From an uncultured Bacteroidia bacterium (GTDB lineage: Bacteria > Bacteroidota > Bacteroidia > Bacteroidales > UBA932): 64,000 nucleotides of DNA. The stretch lies in NCBI GenBank assembly GCA_902785785.1, contig CADAAA010000004.1:186001-250000 (forward strand). Reading direction: 5' to 3'. A program made the translations under genes and the position numbers. This document shows positions 17,176-25,407 of this stretch, one piece after another. A model generated the notes under the pieces. It was given only the letters and a program-made list of their open reading frames with translations. It had not been told where the DNA came from and did not search any database. Numbering within the stretch: position 1 is the stretch's first letter; each line of letters begins with the position of its first letter.

Positions 17176-18381
17176 ATGCTGACTATGAAAAAAGAAAACA
17201 AACAGCTGATATGGTGGCTGTCTGCTTTAGCCCTGGGCGTAGTCCTGGGGCTTCTGCATATCCCGGCAGTCAATGCCGTATGCGACTTCATCGCAACGGT
17301 TTATACCCGTCTTTTCCAGTTTCTTGCCGTTCCCACAGTGGCACTTGCCATTATGACGACGCTCATCTCGTTCGGACGGCAGAAAAGCACTAGGAGGATA
17401 TTCACGCATACGCTGACCTACACGCTGCTGACTACATTCGCCGCTGCCCTTGTAGGCCTCGGCCTGTACCTGCTCGTGTCTCCGGATCCTATTCCTCACA
17501 CAATGCTTTCCTCCTCGGCCGCCAATGTGGAAAACAGCACCACGTTCTATGACCATGTCGTATCGGTTGTACCTAACAATGTCGTCCAACCAGTACTCTC
17601 CGGTAACATCCTTTCAATATTGCTGGTAGCCATCGCATTCGGACTCGGCATCTCCGTCATGCCCGATTCTGAGCGCAAGAACGTGCTGGTAAAGGGAGTC
17701 GAGGGCATCCAGGAACTTTTCTTCATACTCATCCGCGCCTTGATCCGTACTCTCCCTCTCGGTATCGCAGCTTTCGCAGCGCAGCTTACCGCCCAGCTCA
17801 GCGGCGGTCTCATCCTCGGTTCCCTCGGCAAATGGACCGCAGTCATACTGGCGGGAAATCTATCCCAGTTCTTCATCGTTCTGCCGCTCTTCCTGCTTGT
17901 CCGAGGCATCAATCCTGTCCGGGTGTTCAAGGCTATGAGCCCTGCGGTGATGATGGCGCTTTTTACCAAGAGTTCTGCGGCTACGCTGCCTGTAACGCTC
18001 TCCTCGGCAGAGGAGAGGCTGGGAGTGAATCCCAAGGTTTCGCGCTTCGTTCTTCCTATCTGTACGACCATAAATATGAACGGATGTGCCGCCTTCATCC
18101 TCGTGACTTCGCTCTTCGTGATGAACTGTGGCGGCATGGACCTCAGCATATGGCAGATGCTGCTATGGACCCTGGTTTCCGTCATCGCCGCCGTAGGCAA
18201 TGCCGGCGTGCCGATGGGATGCTTCTTTCTGACCGTTTCCCTGCTGACAGGTGTAGGAGCTCCGGTGGAAGTCATGGGCATGATCCTTCCCATCTATACG
18301 ATAGTGGATATGGTCGAGACAGCAGAGAATGTCTGGTCCGACTCCTGCGTCTGTGCCATGACGGACAAAGACCTGAAGTAA
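17176..18381 (+). CDS. Dicarboxylate/amino acid:cation symporter (DAACS family)
   Basis: The protein (about 401 residues) has the eight-helix DAACS fold with the serine-rich re-entrant loop (MALFTKSSAATLPVTLSSAE), the NMNGCAAF signature (NMDGT-like, sodium and substrate site) and GNAGVPMGC near the second hairpin. Relatives such as GltP, SstT and GltT import glutamate, aspartate, serine or C4-dicarboxylates with Na+ or H+. The substrate here cannot be told from sequence. A TTG at 17164 and ATGs at 17176 and 17185 are possible starts; AAGGAG about 13 nt upstream favours 17176. It is co-transcribed with the acyltransferase. Confidence 0.88.
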   Translation: MLTMKKENKQLIWWLSALALGVVLGLLHIPAVNAVCDFIATVYTRLFQFLAVPTVALAIMTTLISFGRQKSTRRIFTHTLTYTLLTTFAAALVGLGLYLLVSPDPIPHTMLSSSAANVENSTTFYDHVVSVVPNNVVQPVLSGNILSILLVAIAFGLGISVMPDSERKNVLVKGVEGIQELFFILIRALIRTLPLGIAAFAAQLTAQLSGGLILGSLGKWTAVILAGNLSQFFIVLPLFLLVRGINPVRVFKAMSPAVMMALFTKSSAATLPVTLSSAEERLGVNPKVSRFVLPICTTINMNGCAAFILVTSLFVMNCGGMDLSIWQMLLWTLVSVIAAVGNAGVPMGCFFLTVSLLTGVGAPVEVMGMILPIYTIVDMVETAENVWSDSCVCAMTDKDLK

Positions 18382-18396
18382 TGGTTTATGACAATG

Positions 18397-18427
18397 AAAA
18401 AGCCCGGCTCGTAGGCCGGGCTTTTTC
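18397..18427 (+). terminator. Bidirectional terminator between the DAACS symporter gene and nifJ
   Basis: The stem AGCCCGG with CCGGGCT, flanked by A on the left and TTTTT on the right, lies between two convergent genes. Confidence 0.8.
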
Positions 18428-18445
18428 GTTTATGGGACTCAACAA

Positions 18446-21400
18446 TTACATCGCAGCGAGTCTCTTATAGGTGTTGAGGCGGATCTTCGCGAACTCCTCG
18501 GTCTTCTGCAGAAGCTCACCGGCCCTGTCAGGGAATGACTTGTAGAGGGATGCGAAGCGGACCTCACCCTTGAGGAAGTCCTGGAACTTGCTCCAATCCG
18601 GCTCCTTGGAATCGAGGATGAACGGGTTCTTGCCCTGCTCCTCGAGCACCGGGTTGTAGCGGTACAGATGCCAGTAACCGCACTCGACGGCGAGCTTCTC
18701 CTCCTTCTGGCTCAGGCCCATACCGGCCTTGAGGCCGTGGTTGATACAAGGGGCGTAAGCGATGATGAGGGAAGGTCCGTCGTATGCCTCGGCCTCCTTG
18801 ATGGCATTGAGGTACTGCACAGGGCTGGCGCCCATGGCGACCTGGGCCACATAGACATAGCCGTAGCTGATGGCCATCATGCCGAGATCCTTCTTGCGGA
18901 TCTTCTTTCCGGAAGCGGCGAACTTGGCGATGGCGCCGGCCGGGGTGGCCTTGGAGGACTGACCGCCGGTGTTGGAGTACACCTCGGTGTCGAGGACGAG
19001 GATATTGACATTCTCGCCGGAGGCAAGCACGTGGTCGAGACCGCCGTAACCGATGTCATAGCTGGCACCGTCACCACCGAAGATCCACTGGCTGCGGGCA
19101 GCGATGAAGTTCTTGAGCTCGACGAGCTTCTTGGCGCAGTCGCAAGGCTTGTTCTCGATGAGAGGGATGAGCCTGTCGGCGACGTCGCGGGTCACGGCGT
19201 AGTCATTGCGGTTCTCAAGCCACTTGGCGGCGAGGGATGCCGCCTCCTCATGCTTGCCTTCGTCCACGATATGCTGCATGCAAGCGGCCACGGTCTCGCG
19301 GATGCGGTCGGAACCGAGGTGCATGCCGAGGCCGAATTCGCAGAAGTCCTCGAAGAGGGAGTTCTGCCAGGCCGGTCCATGGCCCTGGGCGTTGGTGCAG
19401 TAAGGCGATGCCGGGAAGGATGCTCCATAGATGGAGGAGCAGCCGGTAGCGTTGGCGATCATCATGTGGTCGCCGAAGAGCTGGGTGATATTCTTGATGT
19501 AAGGGGTCTCACCGCAGCCGGCGCAGGCGCCGGAGAACTCGAAGAGAGGCTGGGCGAACTGGGAGGCCTTCATGTTGGCGGCCTTGTTCAGGACAGTGTC
19601 CTTGTATCCAACCTTGGAGTTGAACCAGTCGAACGAAGCCTGTACACCCTTGTTGTCTTGATAGGAAGCCATGGAAAGGGCTTTCTCCTTGGCGAGGCAG
19701 ACATCCACGCAGTTGCCGCAACCGGTACAGTCGTCGACCGAGATGGCGATGGCATACTTGTAATCCTTGAGGTTGGCCTTGCCCTGGGCGATCTTGGTGC
19801 CGGCCGGAGCAGCGGCGGCCTCCTCGTCGGTGAGAAGGAACGGACGGATGGCGGCGTGAGGGCAGACGAAGGCGCAGGTGTTGCACTGGATACATTTCTC
19901 GGCATCCCAAACAGGGACGTTGACGGCGACGCCGCGCTTCTCATAGGCTGCGGTGCCGGCCGGCATCGTGCCGTCCTGGTAGGGGAGGAAGGAACTGACG
20001 GGGAGGGTGTCACCGCACTGGGCGTTGACGATGTCGGCGACGTTCTTCACGAATGCCGGAGCCATGCGGTTGGCATTGGGGTTGACGAACTTCGCGGTGA
20101 TCTCGGCCCACTCGGCAGGGACCTCGACCTTGGTGTACTCACCGCCGCGGTCGATGGCTGCGTAGTTCATGTTGACGACGTTCTCGCCCTTCTTGCCGTA
20201 GCTCTTGAGGGCGGCGTCCTTCATGTACTTCACTGCATCCTCGTAAGGGATGATGCCGGAGATCTTGAAGAAGGCGGACTGGAGGATGGTGTTGGTGCGT
20301 CCTCCGAGGCCGATCTCGGCAGCGATCTTGGTGGCGTTGATGATATAGAGGCTTACGTGCTTCTTGGCGATGATGGCCTTGACATTGTCAGGGATGCGCT
20401 CGAGAGTCTCCTTCTCGTCCCAAAGGGAGTTGAGCAGGAGGCTGCCGCCGTCCTTGATACCCTTCAGGACATCGTACTTCTGCAGGTACGAAGGTACGTG
20501 GCAGGCGACGAAGTCAGGAGTGGAGACGAGGTACGGAGCCTTGATGGGCAGGTCACCGAAACGCAGGTGCGAGCAGGTGTAGCCGCCGGACTTCTTGGAA
20601 TCGTAGTCGAAGTATGCCTGGCAATACTTGTCGGTGTGTGAACCGATGATCTTGATGGTGTTCTTGTTGGCGCCGACGGTGCCGTCGGAGCCGAGTCCGT
20701 AGAACTTGCACTCGGTGGTGCCGGCCTTGACGATGGAGATCTCTTCCTTGATCGGGAGGGACTTGAAGGTGACATCGTCGACGATGCCGATGGTGAAGCC
20801 GTTCTTGGGCTCAGCCAGCTCGAGGTTGTCGAATACGGCGACGATCTGTGCGGGAGAGGTGTCCTTGGAGGAGAGGCCGTAGCGTCCGCCTACGATGAGC
20901 GGGGCCTTGTCACATCCCTGGAATACGGTCTTGATGTCCTGGTAGAGAGGCTCTCCGAGGGCACCGGGCTCCTTGGTGCGGTCGAGGACCGCGATCTTCC
21001 TGACCTTCTTGGGAAGGGCCTTGAAGAAATACTTCTCCGAGAAAGGACGGTAGAGATGCACGGTGACGAGACCGTACTTGCGGCCCTGTCCGGCGAGATA
21101 GTCGATGGTCTCCTTGATGGTCTCGGTGACGGAGCCCATGGCGACGATGATGTTCTCGGCGTCGGGATCGCCATAATACTCGAACGGACGGTACTGGCGG
21201 CCGGTGGCCTCGCTGATCTCGCCCATGTAGCGTGCTACGATGTCGGGAATGGCGTCATAGACCTGGTTGCGGGACTCGACGGCCTGGAAATAGACGTCAC
21301 CGTTCTGTGCGGTACCCCTTGTCACAGGAGCGTCGGGATTCAGGGCGCGGGCCCTGAAGGCCTCGAGGGACTTGGTGCTGATCATGGAACGGAGCAAGTC

Positions 21401-21970
21401 CTCGTCGAGAAGCTCGATCTTCTGGATCTCATGCGATGTGCGGAATCCGTCGAAGAAATGGAGGAACGGGAGGCTGCCCTTGATGGCGGCGAGATGTGCT
21501 ACGGCGGCCATGTCCTGGGCCTCCTGGACGGAGCCGGAAGCGAGCATGGCGAAGCCGGTCTGGCGGCAAGCCATGACATCCTGGTGGTCACCGAAGATGG
21601 AGAGGGCGTGCGAAGCCAGGGCACGGGCGGAAACATGGAACACTGCCGGGAGCATCTCTCCGGCGATCTTGTACATGTTCGGGATCATGAGCAGGAGGCC
21701 CTGCGAAGCGGTGTAGGTAGTAGTGAGCGCACCGGCCTGGAGCGAACCGTGCACGGCGCCGGCCGCTCCGGCCTCGCTCTGCATCTCGGTTACCTTTACG
21801 ATCTCTCCCCAGAGGTTTTTCTTGCCTCCTGCCGCCCACTCATCGATGTTCTCGGCCATGGTCGAGGACGGGGTGATAGGGTAGATAGCGGCGTGCTCAC
21901 TGAACAGGTACGCAATGTTCGACGCTGCCCAGTTGCCGTCACAAGTGACGAATTTCTTTTCTTTAGCCAT
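18446..21970 (-). CDS. nifJ: Pyruvate:ferredoxin (flavodoxin) oxidoreductase
   Basis: The single 1174-residue chain contains all PFOR domains in order. The N-terminal domain binds pyruvate and thiamine (YPITPSSTMAENIDEW), and the core has domain II (GSVTETIKETIDYL). Two 4Fe-4S motifs follow (CIQCNTCAFVCP and CTGCGNCVDVCL, residues about 690-760). The proximal cluster CAGCGETPY and the thiamine diphosphate site GDGASYDIGYGGLDH with NTGGQSSKATP come last. It oxidises pyruvate to acetyl-CoA and reduces ferredoxin, a mark of anaerobic metabolism. The small ferredoxin at 12.2 kb is a plausible acceptor. Confidence 0.97.
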   Translation of the reverse strand: MAKEKKFVTCDGNWAASNIAYLFSEHAAIYPITPSSTMAENIDEWAAGGKKNLWGEIVKVTEMQSEAGAAGAVHGSLQAGALTTTYTASQGLLLMIPNMYKIAGEMLPAVFHVSARALASHALSIFGDHQDVMACRQTGFAMLASGSVQEAQDMAAVAHLAAIKGSLPFLHFFDGFRTSHEIQKIELLDEDLLRSMISTKSLEAFRARALNPDAPVTRGTAQNGDVYFQAVESRNQVYDAIPDIVARYMGEISEATGRQYRPFEYYGDPDAENIIVAMGSVTETIKETIDYLAGQGRKYGLVTVHLYRPFSEKYFFKALPKKVRKIAVLDRTKEPGALGEPLYQDIKTVFQGCDKAPLIVGGRYGLSSKDTSPAQIVAVFDNLELAEPKNGFTIGIVDDVTFKSLPIKEEISIVKAGTTECKFYGLGSDGTVGANKNTIKIIGSHTDKYCQAYFDYDSKKSGGYTCSHLRFGDLPIKAPYLVSTPDFVACHVPSYLQKYDVLKGIKDGGSLLLNSLWDEKETLERIPDNVKAIIAKKHVSLYIINATKIAAEIGLGGRTNTILQSAFFKISGIIPYEDAVKYMKDAALKSYGKKGENVVNMNYAAIDRGGEYTKVEVPAEWAEITAKFVNPNANRMAPAFVKNVADIVNAQCGDTLPVSSFLPYQDGTMPAGTAAYEKRGVAVNVPVWDAEKCIQCNTCAFVCPHAAIRPFLLTDEEAAAAPAGTKIAQGKANLKDYKYAIAISVDDCTGCGNCVDVCLAKEKALSMASYQDNKGVQASFDWFNSKVGYKDTVLNKAANMKASQFAQPLFEFSGACAGCGETPYIKNITQLFGDHMMIANATGCSSIYGASFPASPYCTNAQGHGPAWQNSLFEDFCEFGLGMHLGSDRIRETVAACMQHIVDEGKHEEAASLAAKWLENRNDYAVTRDVADRLIPLIENKPCDCAKKLVELKNFIAARSQWIFGGDGASYDIGYGGLDHVLASGENVNILVLDTEVYSNTGGQSSKATPAGAIAKFAASGKKIRKKDLGMMAISYGYVYVAQVAMGASPVQYLNAIKEAEAYDGPSLIIAYAPCINHGLKAGMGLSQKEEKLAVECGYWHLYRYNPVLEEQGKNPFILDSKEPDWSKFQDFLKGEVRFASLYKSFPDRAGELLQKTEEFAKIRLNTYKRLAAM

Positions 21971-22021
21971 ATTTGATGTTATCGTTTAGTGTTTGTATTT
22001 AAATCCAAACGCAAATTCAAA

Positions 22022-22029
22022 CAAAGTTA
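22022..22029 (-). promoter_or_regulatory. -7 box of nifJ
   Basis: The minus strand reads TAACTTTG, giving a leader of about 45-50 nt before the ATG at 21970. The -33 region is not clear. Confidence 0.45.
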
Positions 22030-22042
22030 ACACTTTTTAACG

Positions 22043-22066
22043 AAAAATCCCCTCTTATGAGGGGAT
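22043..22066 (-). terminator. Terminator of fabD
   Basis: On the minus strand the stem TCCCCTC-ATAA-GAGGGGA is followed by TTTTT. It lies directly after the fabD stop and separates it from nifJ downstream. Confidence 0.75.
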
Positions 22067-22071
22067 AATTG

Positions 22072-22962
22072 CTATTGTTTTCCTTCGATTGTCACCTCGG
22101 CGCCCGCAGCGCCTGAAATCCGCTTCACCAGACCCTGGAGGACGGCGCCCGGACCGAGTTCGACGAAGGTGTCCGCGCCGTCGGCGATCATCGCCTTGAC
22201 GGACTGCGTCCAGCGGACGGGCGATGTCAGCTGCGCCAGGAGGTTGGCCTTGATCTTCTCAGGATCGGTCTCCGGCATAGCTGTCACGTTCTGGTAGACG
22301 GGACATACAGGCTCTACGATAGGGGTGACCTCGATGGCCTTGCCGAGTTCGAGACGGGCCGGCTCCATGAGCGGGGAGTGGAACGCCCCGCTCACTGCGA
22401 GCGGCAGCGCCCTCTTGGCGCCGGCTTCCTTCAGCCTGGCGCAAGCCTCCGCGACTGCGTCCTTCTCTCCCGAGATAACCACCTGCCCGTCACAGTTGTA
22501 GTTGGCGGCTATGACGAGGCCGTCCACCGCTGCGCAGGCTTCCTCGACCGCGGCGTCCGGCAGTCCGATAATGGCCGCCATAGTGCCGGGAACGGCCTCG
22601 CAGCATTTCTGCATCTCCGATGCGCGTATGGCAACGAGACGCAGGGCGTCGTCGAATGACATGGCCCCTGCTGCTGCCAGCGCGGAGAACTCTCCGAGCG
22701 AGTGGCCGGCCACCATGTCAGGGCGGAAATCGTCCGTGCAAGCGGCAAGGATAGTGGAATGAAGGAAGATCGCAGGCTGTGTAACCTTCGTGGCCTTGAG
22801 GTCTTCGTCTGTCCCTTCGAACATGATGCGCGTGATATCGAATCCGAGTATCTGGTCAGCGCGGTCGAACATCTCCCTTGCGCGGGCGTCCTGCCCGTAA
22901 AGTTCCTTCGCCATGCCCGGGAACTGGGCCCCCTGTCCGGGGAAAACATATGCTTTCTTCAT
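22072..22962 (-). CDS. fabD: Malonyl-CoA:ACP transacylase
   Basis: The protein (296 residues from the ATG at 22962) has the FabD hallmarks: KKAYVFPGQGAQFPGM at the start, the nucleophile motif GHSLGEFSALAAAG with Ser88, GAFHSPLM with the catalytic His near 195, and a C-terminal FVELGPGAVLQGLV. It moves malonyl from CoA to acyl carrier protein for fatty-acid synthesis. An upstream in-frame extension of 32 codons runs through the promoter region and is not used. It is transcribed alone. Confidence 0.95.
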   Translation of the reverse strand: MKKAYVFPGQGAQFPGMAKELYGQDARAREMFDRADQILGFDITRIMFEGTDEDLKATKVTQPAIFLHSTILAACTDDFRPDMVAGHSLGEFSALAAAGAMSFDDALRLVAIRASEMQKCCEAVPGTMAAIIGLPDAAVEEACAAVDGLVIAANYNCDGQVVISGEKDAVAEACARLKEAGAKRALPLAVSGAFHSPLMEPARLELGKAIEVTPIVEPVCPVYQNVTAMPETDPEKIKANLLAQLTSPVRWTQSVKAMIADGADTFVELGPGAVLQGLVKRISGAAGAEVTIEGKQ

Positions 22963-22982
22963 AACAGTCTCATTAAGTCCGA

Positions 22983-22990
22983 CAAAAGTA
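22983..22990 (-). promoter_or_regulatory. -7 box of fabD
   Basis: The minus strand reads TACTTTTG about 20 nt before the ATG at 22962. No convincing -33 box was found. Confidence 0.4.
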
Positions 22991-23006
22991 AGAAATAAGC
23001 CCGAGA

Positions 23007-23039
23007 TTGTGAAATCGTCGCCAAATATTCTTATATTTG
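23007..23039 (+). promoter_or_regulatory. Promoter of tRNA-Arg
   Basis: A TTG at 23007-23009 lies 22 nt before a perfect TATATTTG at 23032-23039. The tRNA begins 12 nt later at 23051. Confidence 0.6.
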
Positions 23040-23050
23040 CAGTCCCGTTC

Positions 23051-23122
23051 GCCCCCATAGTTTAATGGATAGAATTTAGGATTCCGGTTCCTACGATTGG
23101 CGTTCGATTCGCCATGGGGGTA
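23051..23122 (+). tRNA. tRNA-Arg (anticodon CCG)
   Basis: The 72-nt cloverleaf has a 7-bp acceptor stem GCCCCCA/TGGGGGT (first pair G-U) and a short D stem. The anticodon stem TAGGA/TCCTA encloses the loop TTCCGGT with anticodon CCG, and the T stem TGGCG/CGCCA holds the loop TTCGATT. The discriminator base is A. The 3' CCA is not encoded. A terminator follows immediately. Confidence 0.93.
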
Positions 23123-23128
23123 CGAAAG

Positions 23129-23154
23129 AGCCTGCGGTTTCCGCAGGCTTTTTC
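23129..23154 (+). terminator. Terminator after tRNA-Arg
   Basis: A 9-bp perfect stem AGCCTGCGG-TTT-CCGCAGGCT is followed by TTTT. It also lies at the end of the convergent aldo/keto reductase gene. Confidence 0.85.
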
Positions 23155-23158
23155 ATTG

Positions 23159-24346
23159 TCAGCGGGCGCGGCGGAGCATCACCTTCCTTACGATGGAGAG
23201 GCCGATCCGGATGGGCAGGGGCCGCAGGGCCTTGTCAGCCTCCTTGAGTTTCTCGCGGATGGGGATTCCCTGCGGGCAGTGCTTCTCGCATTTGCCGCAC
23301 TGGATGCACTGGGAGGCGAAGGCCGGCTCCTTGGTGAGAGCCACGGTCTGGCCGAACTGGAACCATCCCGCTTTCTTGGACTCAAGATACATGGTGTTGT
23401 AACTGAGGAAGTTACCTGGTATGTCAACACCCTTCGGACAAGGCATGCAGTAGCCGCAGCCGGTGCATCCCACCTTCTCCTTCTCACGGAACAGGCGCTT
23501 CACTTCGTCGATCAGCGCGAAATCCTCTTTACTGAAGTCGCCTATGGTGGCATCCGATGCTGTGGCGACATTCTCGCGGACCATCTCAACGGAGTTCATT
23601 CCGGACAGCACTACGGTGACCTCGGGCTGGTTGTATAGCCAACGCAGGCCCCACTGGGCCGGGGTCCAGCCCCGGGCATTGCCTGCGATGGCCTTCCTGG
23701 CGCCCTCGGGGAGGAGATTGACCAGTTTGCCGCCGCGGAGCGGTTCCATTATGACGACGGGGATGCCGCGGGCGGCGGCCGCCTTCAGGCCGGCGACGCC
23801 CGCCTGCGAAGTCTCGTCCAGATAGTTGTACTGTATCTGGCAGAAATCCCAGTCGTAGTCCTCAAGAATCTTCAGGAAATTGGCGGTGTTGCCGTGGTAG
23901 GAGAATCCTATGTTGCGGATGGCGCCGGACTCCTTCTTGGAGGCGATCCAGTCCTTGATGCCCAGTTCCTTGAGCCTTTCCCACTGGACAATGTCGGTCA
24001 GGTGGTGCATCAGATAATAGTCCACCCAGCCGGTCTTCAGCCGTGAGAGTTCCTCATTGAAATACTTGTCTATGGAGTCGAGGCTCCGCACCATGTACTG
24101 GGGCAGTTTGGTGGCGATGTTGACCTTGTCACGGATGCCGTTGCGCGCCAGTATCTCTCCCAAGGCGCTTTCGCTGCCGGGATAGATATATGCCGTGTCG
24201 TAATAGTTGACTCCGGAACGGTATGCTTCGAGTATTTCCTTCTCAGTCTTGTCGATGTCGATCCCCGCACCCTTGCGGCTGAATCGCATGCAACCGTACC
24301 CGAGTATGGACAGCCGGTTGCCGTATTTGTCAGTCCTGTATTGCAT
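23159..24346 (-). CDS. Aldo/keto reductase fused to a ferredoxin-type 2[4Fe-4S] domain
   Basis: The first about 280 residues of this 395-residue protein form an aldo/keto reductase barrel (GYGCMRFS, GVNYYDTAYIYPGSE with the catalytic Asp and Tyr, YYLMHH). The last about 110 residues hold two cluster motifs, CTGCGYCMPCP and CIQCGKCEKHCP. This fusion is common in anaerobes and is annotated as an iron-sulfur aldo/keto reductase. Physiological substrates are not established. The iron-sulfur part suggests electron exchange with ferredoxin rather than only NADPH. It is transcribed alone, convergent with tRNA-Arg. Confidence 0.9.
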   Translation of the reverse strand: MQYRTDKYGNRLSILGYGCMRFSRKGAGIDIDKTEKEILEAYRSGVNYYDTAYIYPGSESALGEILARNGIRDKVNIATKLPQYMVRSLDSIDKYFNEELSRLKTGWVDYYLMHHLTDIVQWERLKELGIKDWIASKKESGAIRNIGFSYHGNTANFLKILEDYDWDFCQIQYNYLDETSQAGVAGLKAAAARGIPVVIMEPLRGGKLVNLLPEGARKAIAGNARGWTPAQWGLRWLYNQPEVTVVLSGMNSVEMVRENVATASDATIGDFSKEDFALIDEVKRLFREKEKVGCTGCGYCMPCPKGVDIPGNFLSYNTMYLESKKAGWFQFGQTVALTKEPAFASQCIQCGKCEKHCPQGIPIREKLKEADKALRPLPIRIGLSIVRKVMLRRAR

Positions 24347-24390
24347 GTGGACAGCCGCTGCAATAACCGTTCCTCATTTGTGAGAAAACA

Positions 24391-24421
24391 TTTGGCGGTA
24401 AGCAGATTATTCGTATTTTTG
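24391..24421 (+). promoter_or_regulatory. Promoter of the bile acid:sodium symporter-family gene
   Basis: TTTG at 24391-24394 and TATTTTTG at 24414-24421 are 19 nt apart. The transcript would start near 24426, about 20 nt before the TTG start codon at 24445. Confidence 0.75.
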
Positions 24422-24444
24422 CGTGAACCTTAAACCTGAATACT

Positions 24445-25407
24445 TTGGCACCTGAAATCGCAAGCAAGATCGACAGCATCTCCGTCGCTCTGAACGCCGG
24501 TGGGATGAACACTGTCAATATTGTCCTCGCCTTCATAATGTACGGCGTTGCACTGGGTATCAAGCCCCAGACTTTCGTAGACCTCTTCAAGAGACCCAAG
24601 CCCATCTTCGCAGGCATGCTCAGCCAGGTGGTTTTCCTGCCGCTGCTGACTTTCCTGCTCACTCTGGTTTTCGGCAAGAGCATCACCTGGACTATGGCTA
24701 TCGGCATGATACTCGTGGCCTCTTGCCCGGGAGGTAACATCTCCAATTTCATGAGTTCGCTCTCCAAGGCTGACATCGAGCTGTCAGTCTCACTGACAGC
24801 CATCAGTACGGCTTTGTCTATTCTGATGACACCTTTCAACTTCTGGCTGTACGGCAACCTTTACATCAAGGCTGCCGGTCTGACGGCCGAAGTGCCTCAG
24901 CTCGTGATTCCCTTGATGGATGTTCTGAAAACGATCTTCATCCTCCTCGGCCTTCCGCTTACGCTGGGCCTTCTGACGACGACTTTCCTGCCCAAGGTCG
25001 CAAAGGTACTGAGGAAGCCCTTGCAGTACTTCAGCATAGTGTTTTTCCTCGGAATGGTAGTCATGCTTTTCGCCGGCAACTTCGAAGCGTTCATGCAGTG
25101 CATCAAGTATGTCTTCGTGGTGGTCCTCATCCACAACCTGCTCGCTTTCTCGATCGGTTTCGGAACGGCGACGGCTTTCCGCCTGTCCAATCCTGACCGC
25201 CGCACCCTCACGATCGAGACCGGCATCCAGAACAGCGGTCTCGCCCTTGTGCTCCTGCTTGGAACTCCGATCTTCGCGAGTTTCCCGGCTCACGGTGGCG
25301 CACTGGTCATCGCTGCCTGGTGGGGAGTCTGGCATATCGTCAGCGGTTTGACTATCTGTTCGATATTCAATGCTATCGACGCAAAAAAGAAAACTGCCGT
25401 AGCCTAA
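24445..25407 (+). CDS. Bile acid:sodium symporter (BASS) family transporter
   Basis: The protein of about 320 residues has roughly nine to ten hydrophobic helices and the BASS family signatures: MASCPGGNISNFMSSL-like (LVASCPGGNISNFM), and ETGIQNSGLALVLLL in the second half. Family members import organic anions, including bile acids, pantoate or keto acids, with Na+. The substrate here is unknown. The best start is TTG at 24445, placed by the promoter; the next ATG is 20 codons inside. Its stop overlaps the stop of the convergent hrpB gene. Confidence 0.88.
   Translation: MAPEIASKIDSISVALNAGGMNTVNIVLAFIMYGVALGIKPQTFVDLFKRPKPIFAGMLSQVVFLPLLTFLLTLVFGKSITWTMAIGMILVASCPGGNISNFMSSLSKADIELSVSLTAISTALSILMTPFNFWLYGNLYIKAAGLTAEVPQLVIPLMDVLKTIFILLGLPLTLGLLTTTFLPKVAKVLRKPLQYFSIVFFLGMVVMLFAGNFEAFMQCIKYVFVVVLIHNLLAFSIGFGTATAFRLSNPDRRTLTIETGIQNSGLALVLLLGTPIFASFPAHGGALVIAAWWGVWHIVSGLTICSIFNAIDAKKKTAVA

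Noticed and set aside
18397-18427. AGCCCGG hairpin considered as a repeat
   Set aside because: It sits between convergent genes with A and T runs, a bidirectional terminator.
18668-20641. Long plus-strand frame opposite nifJ
   Set aside because: nifJ is certain from its domains; this frame is Gly/Val/Leu/Asp-rich with no motif, a typical antisense shadow.
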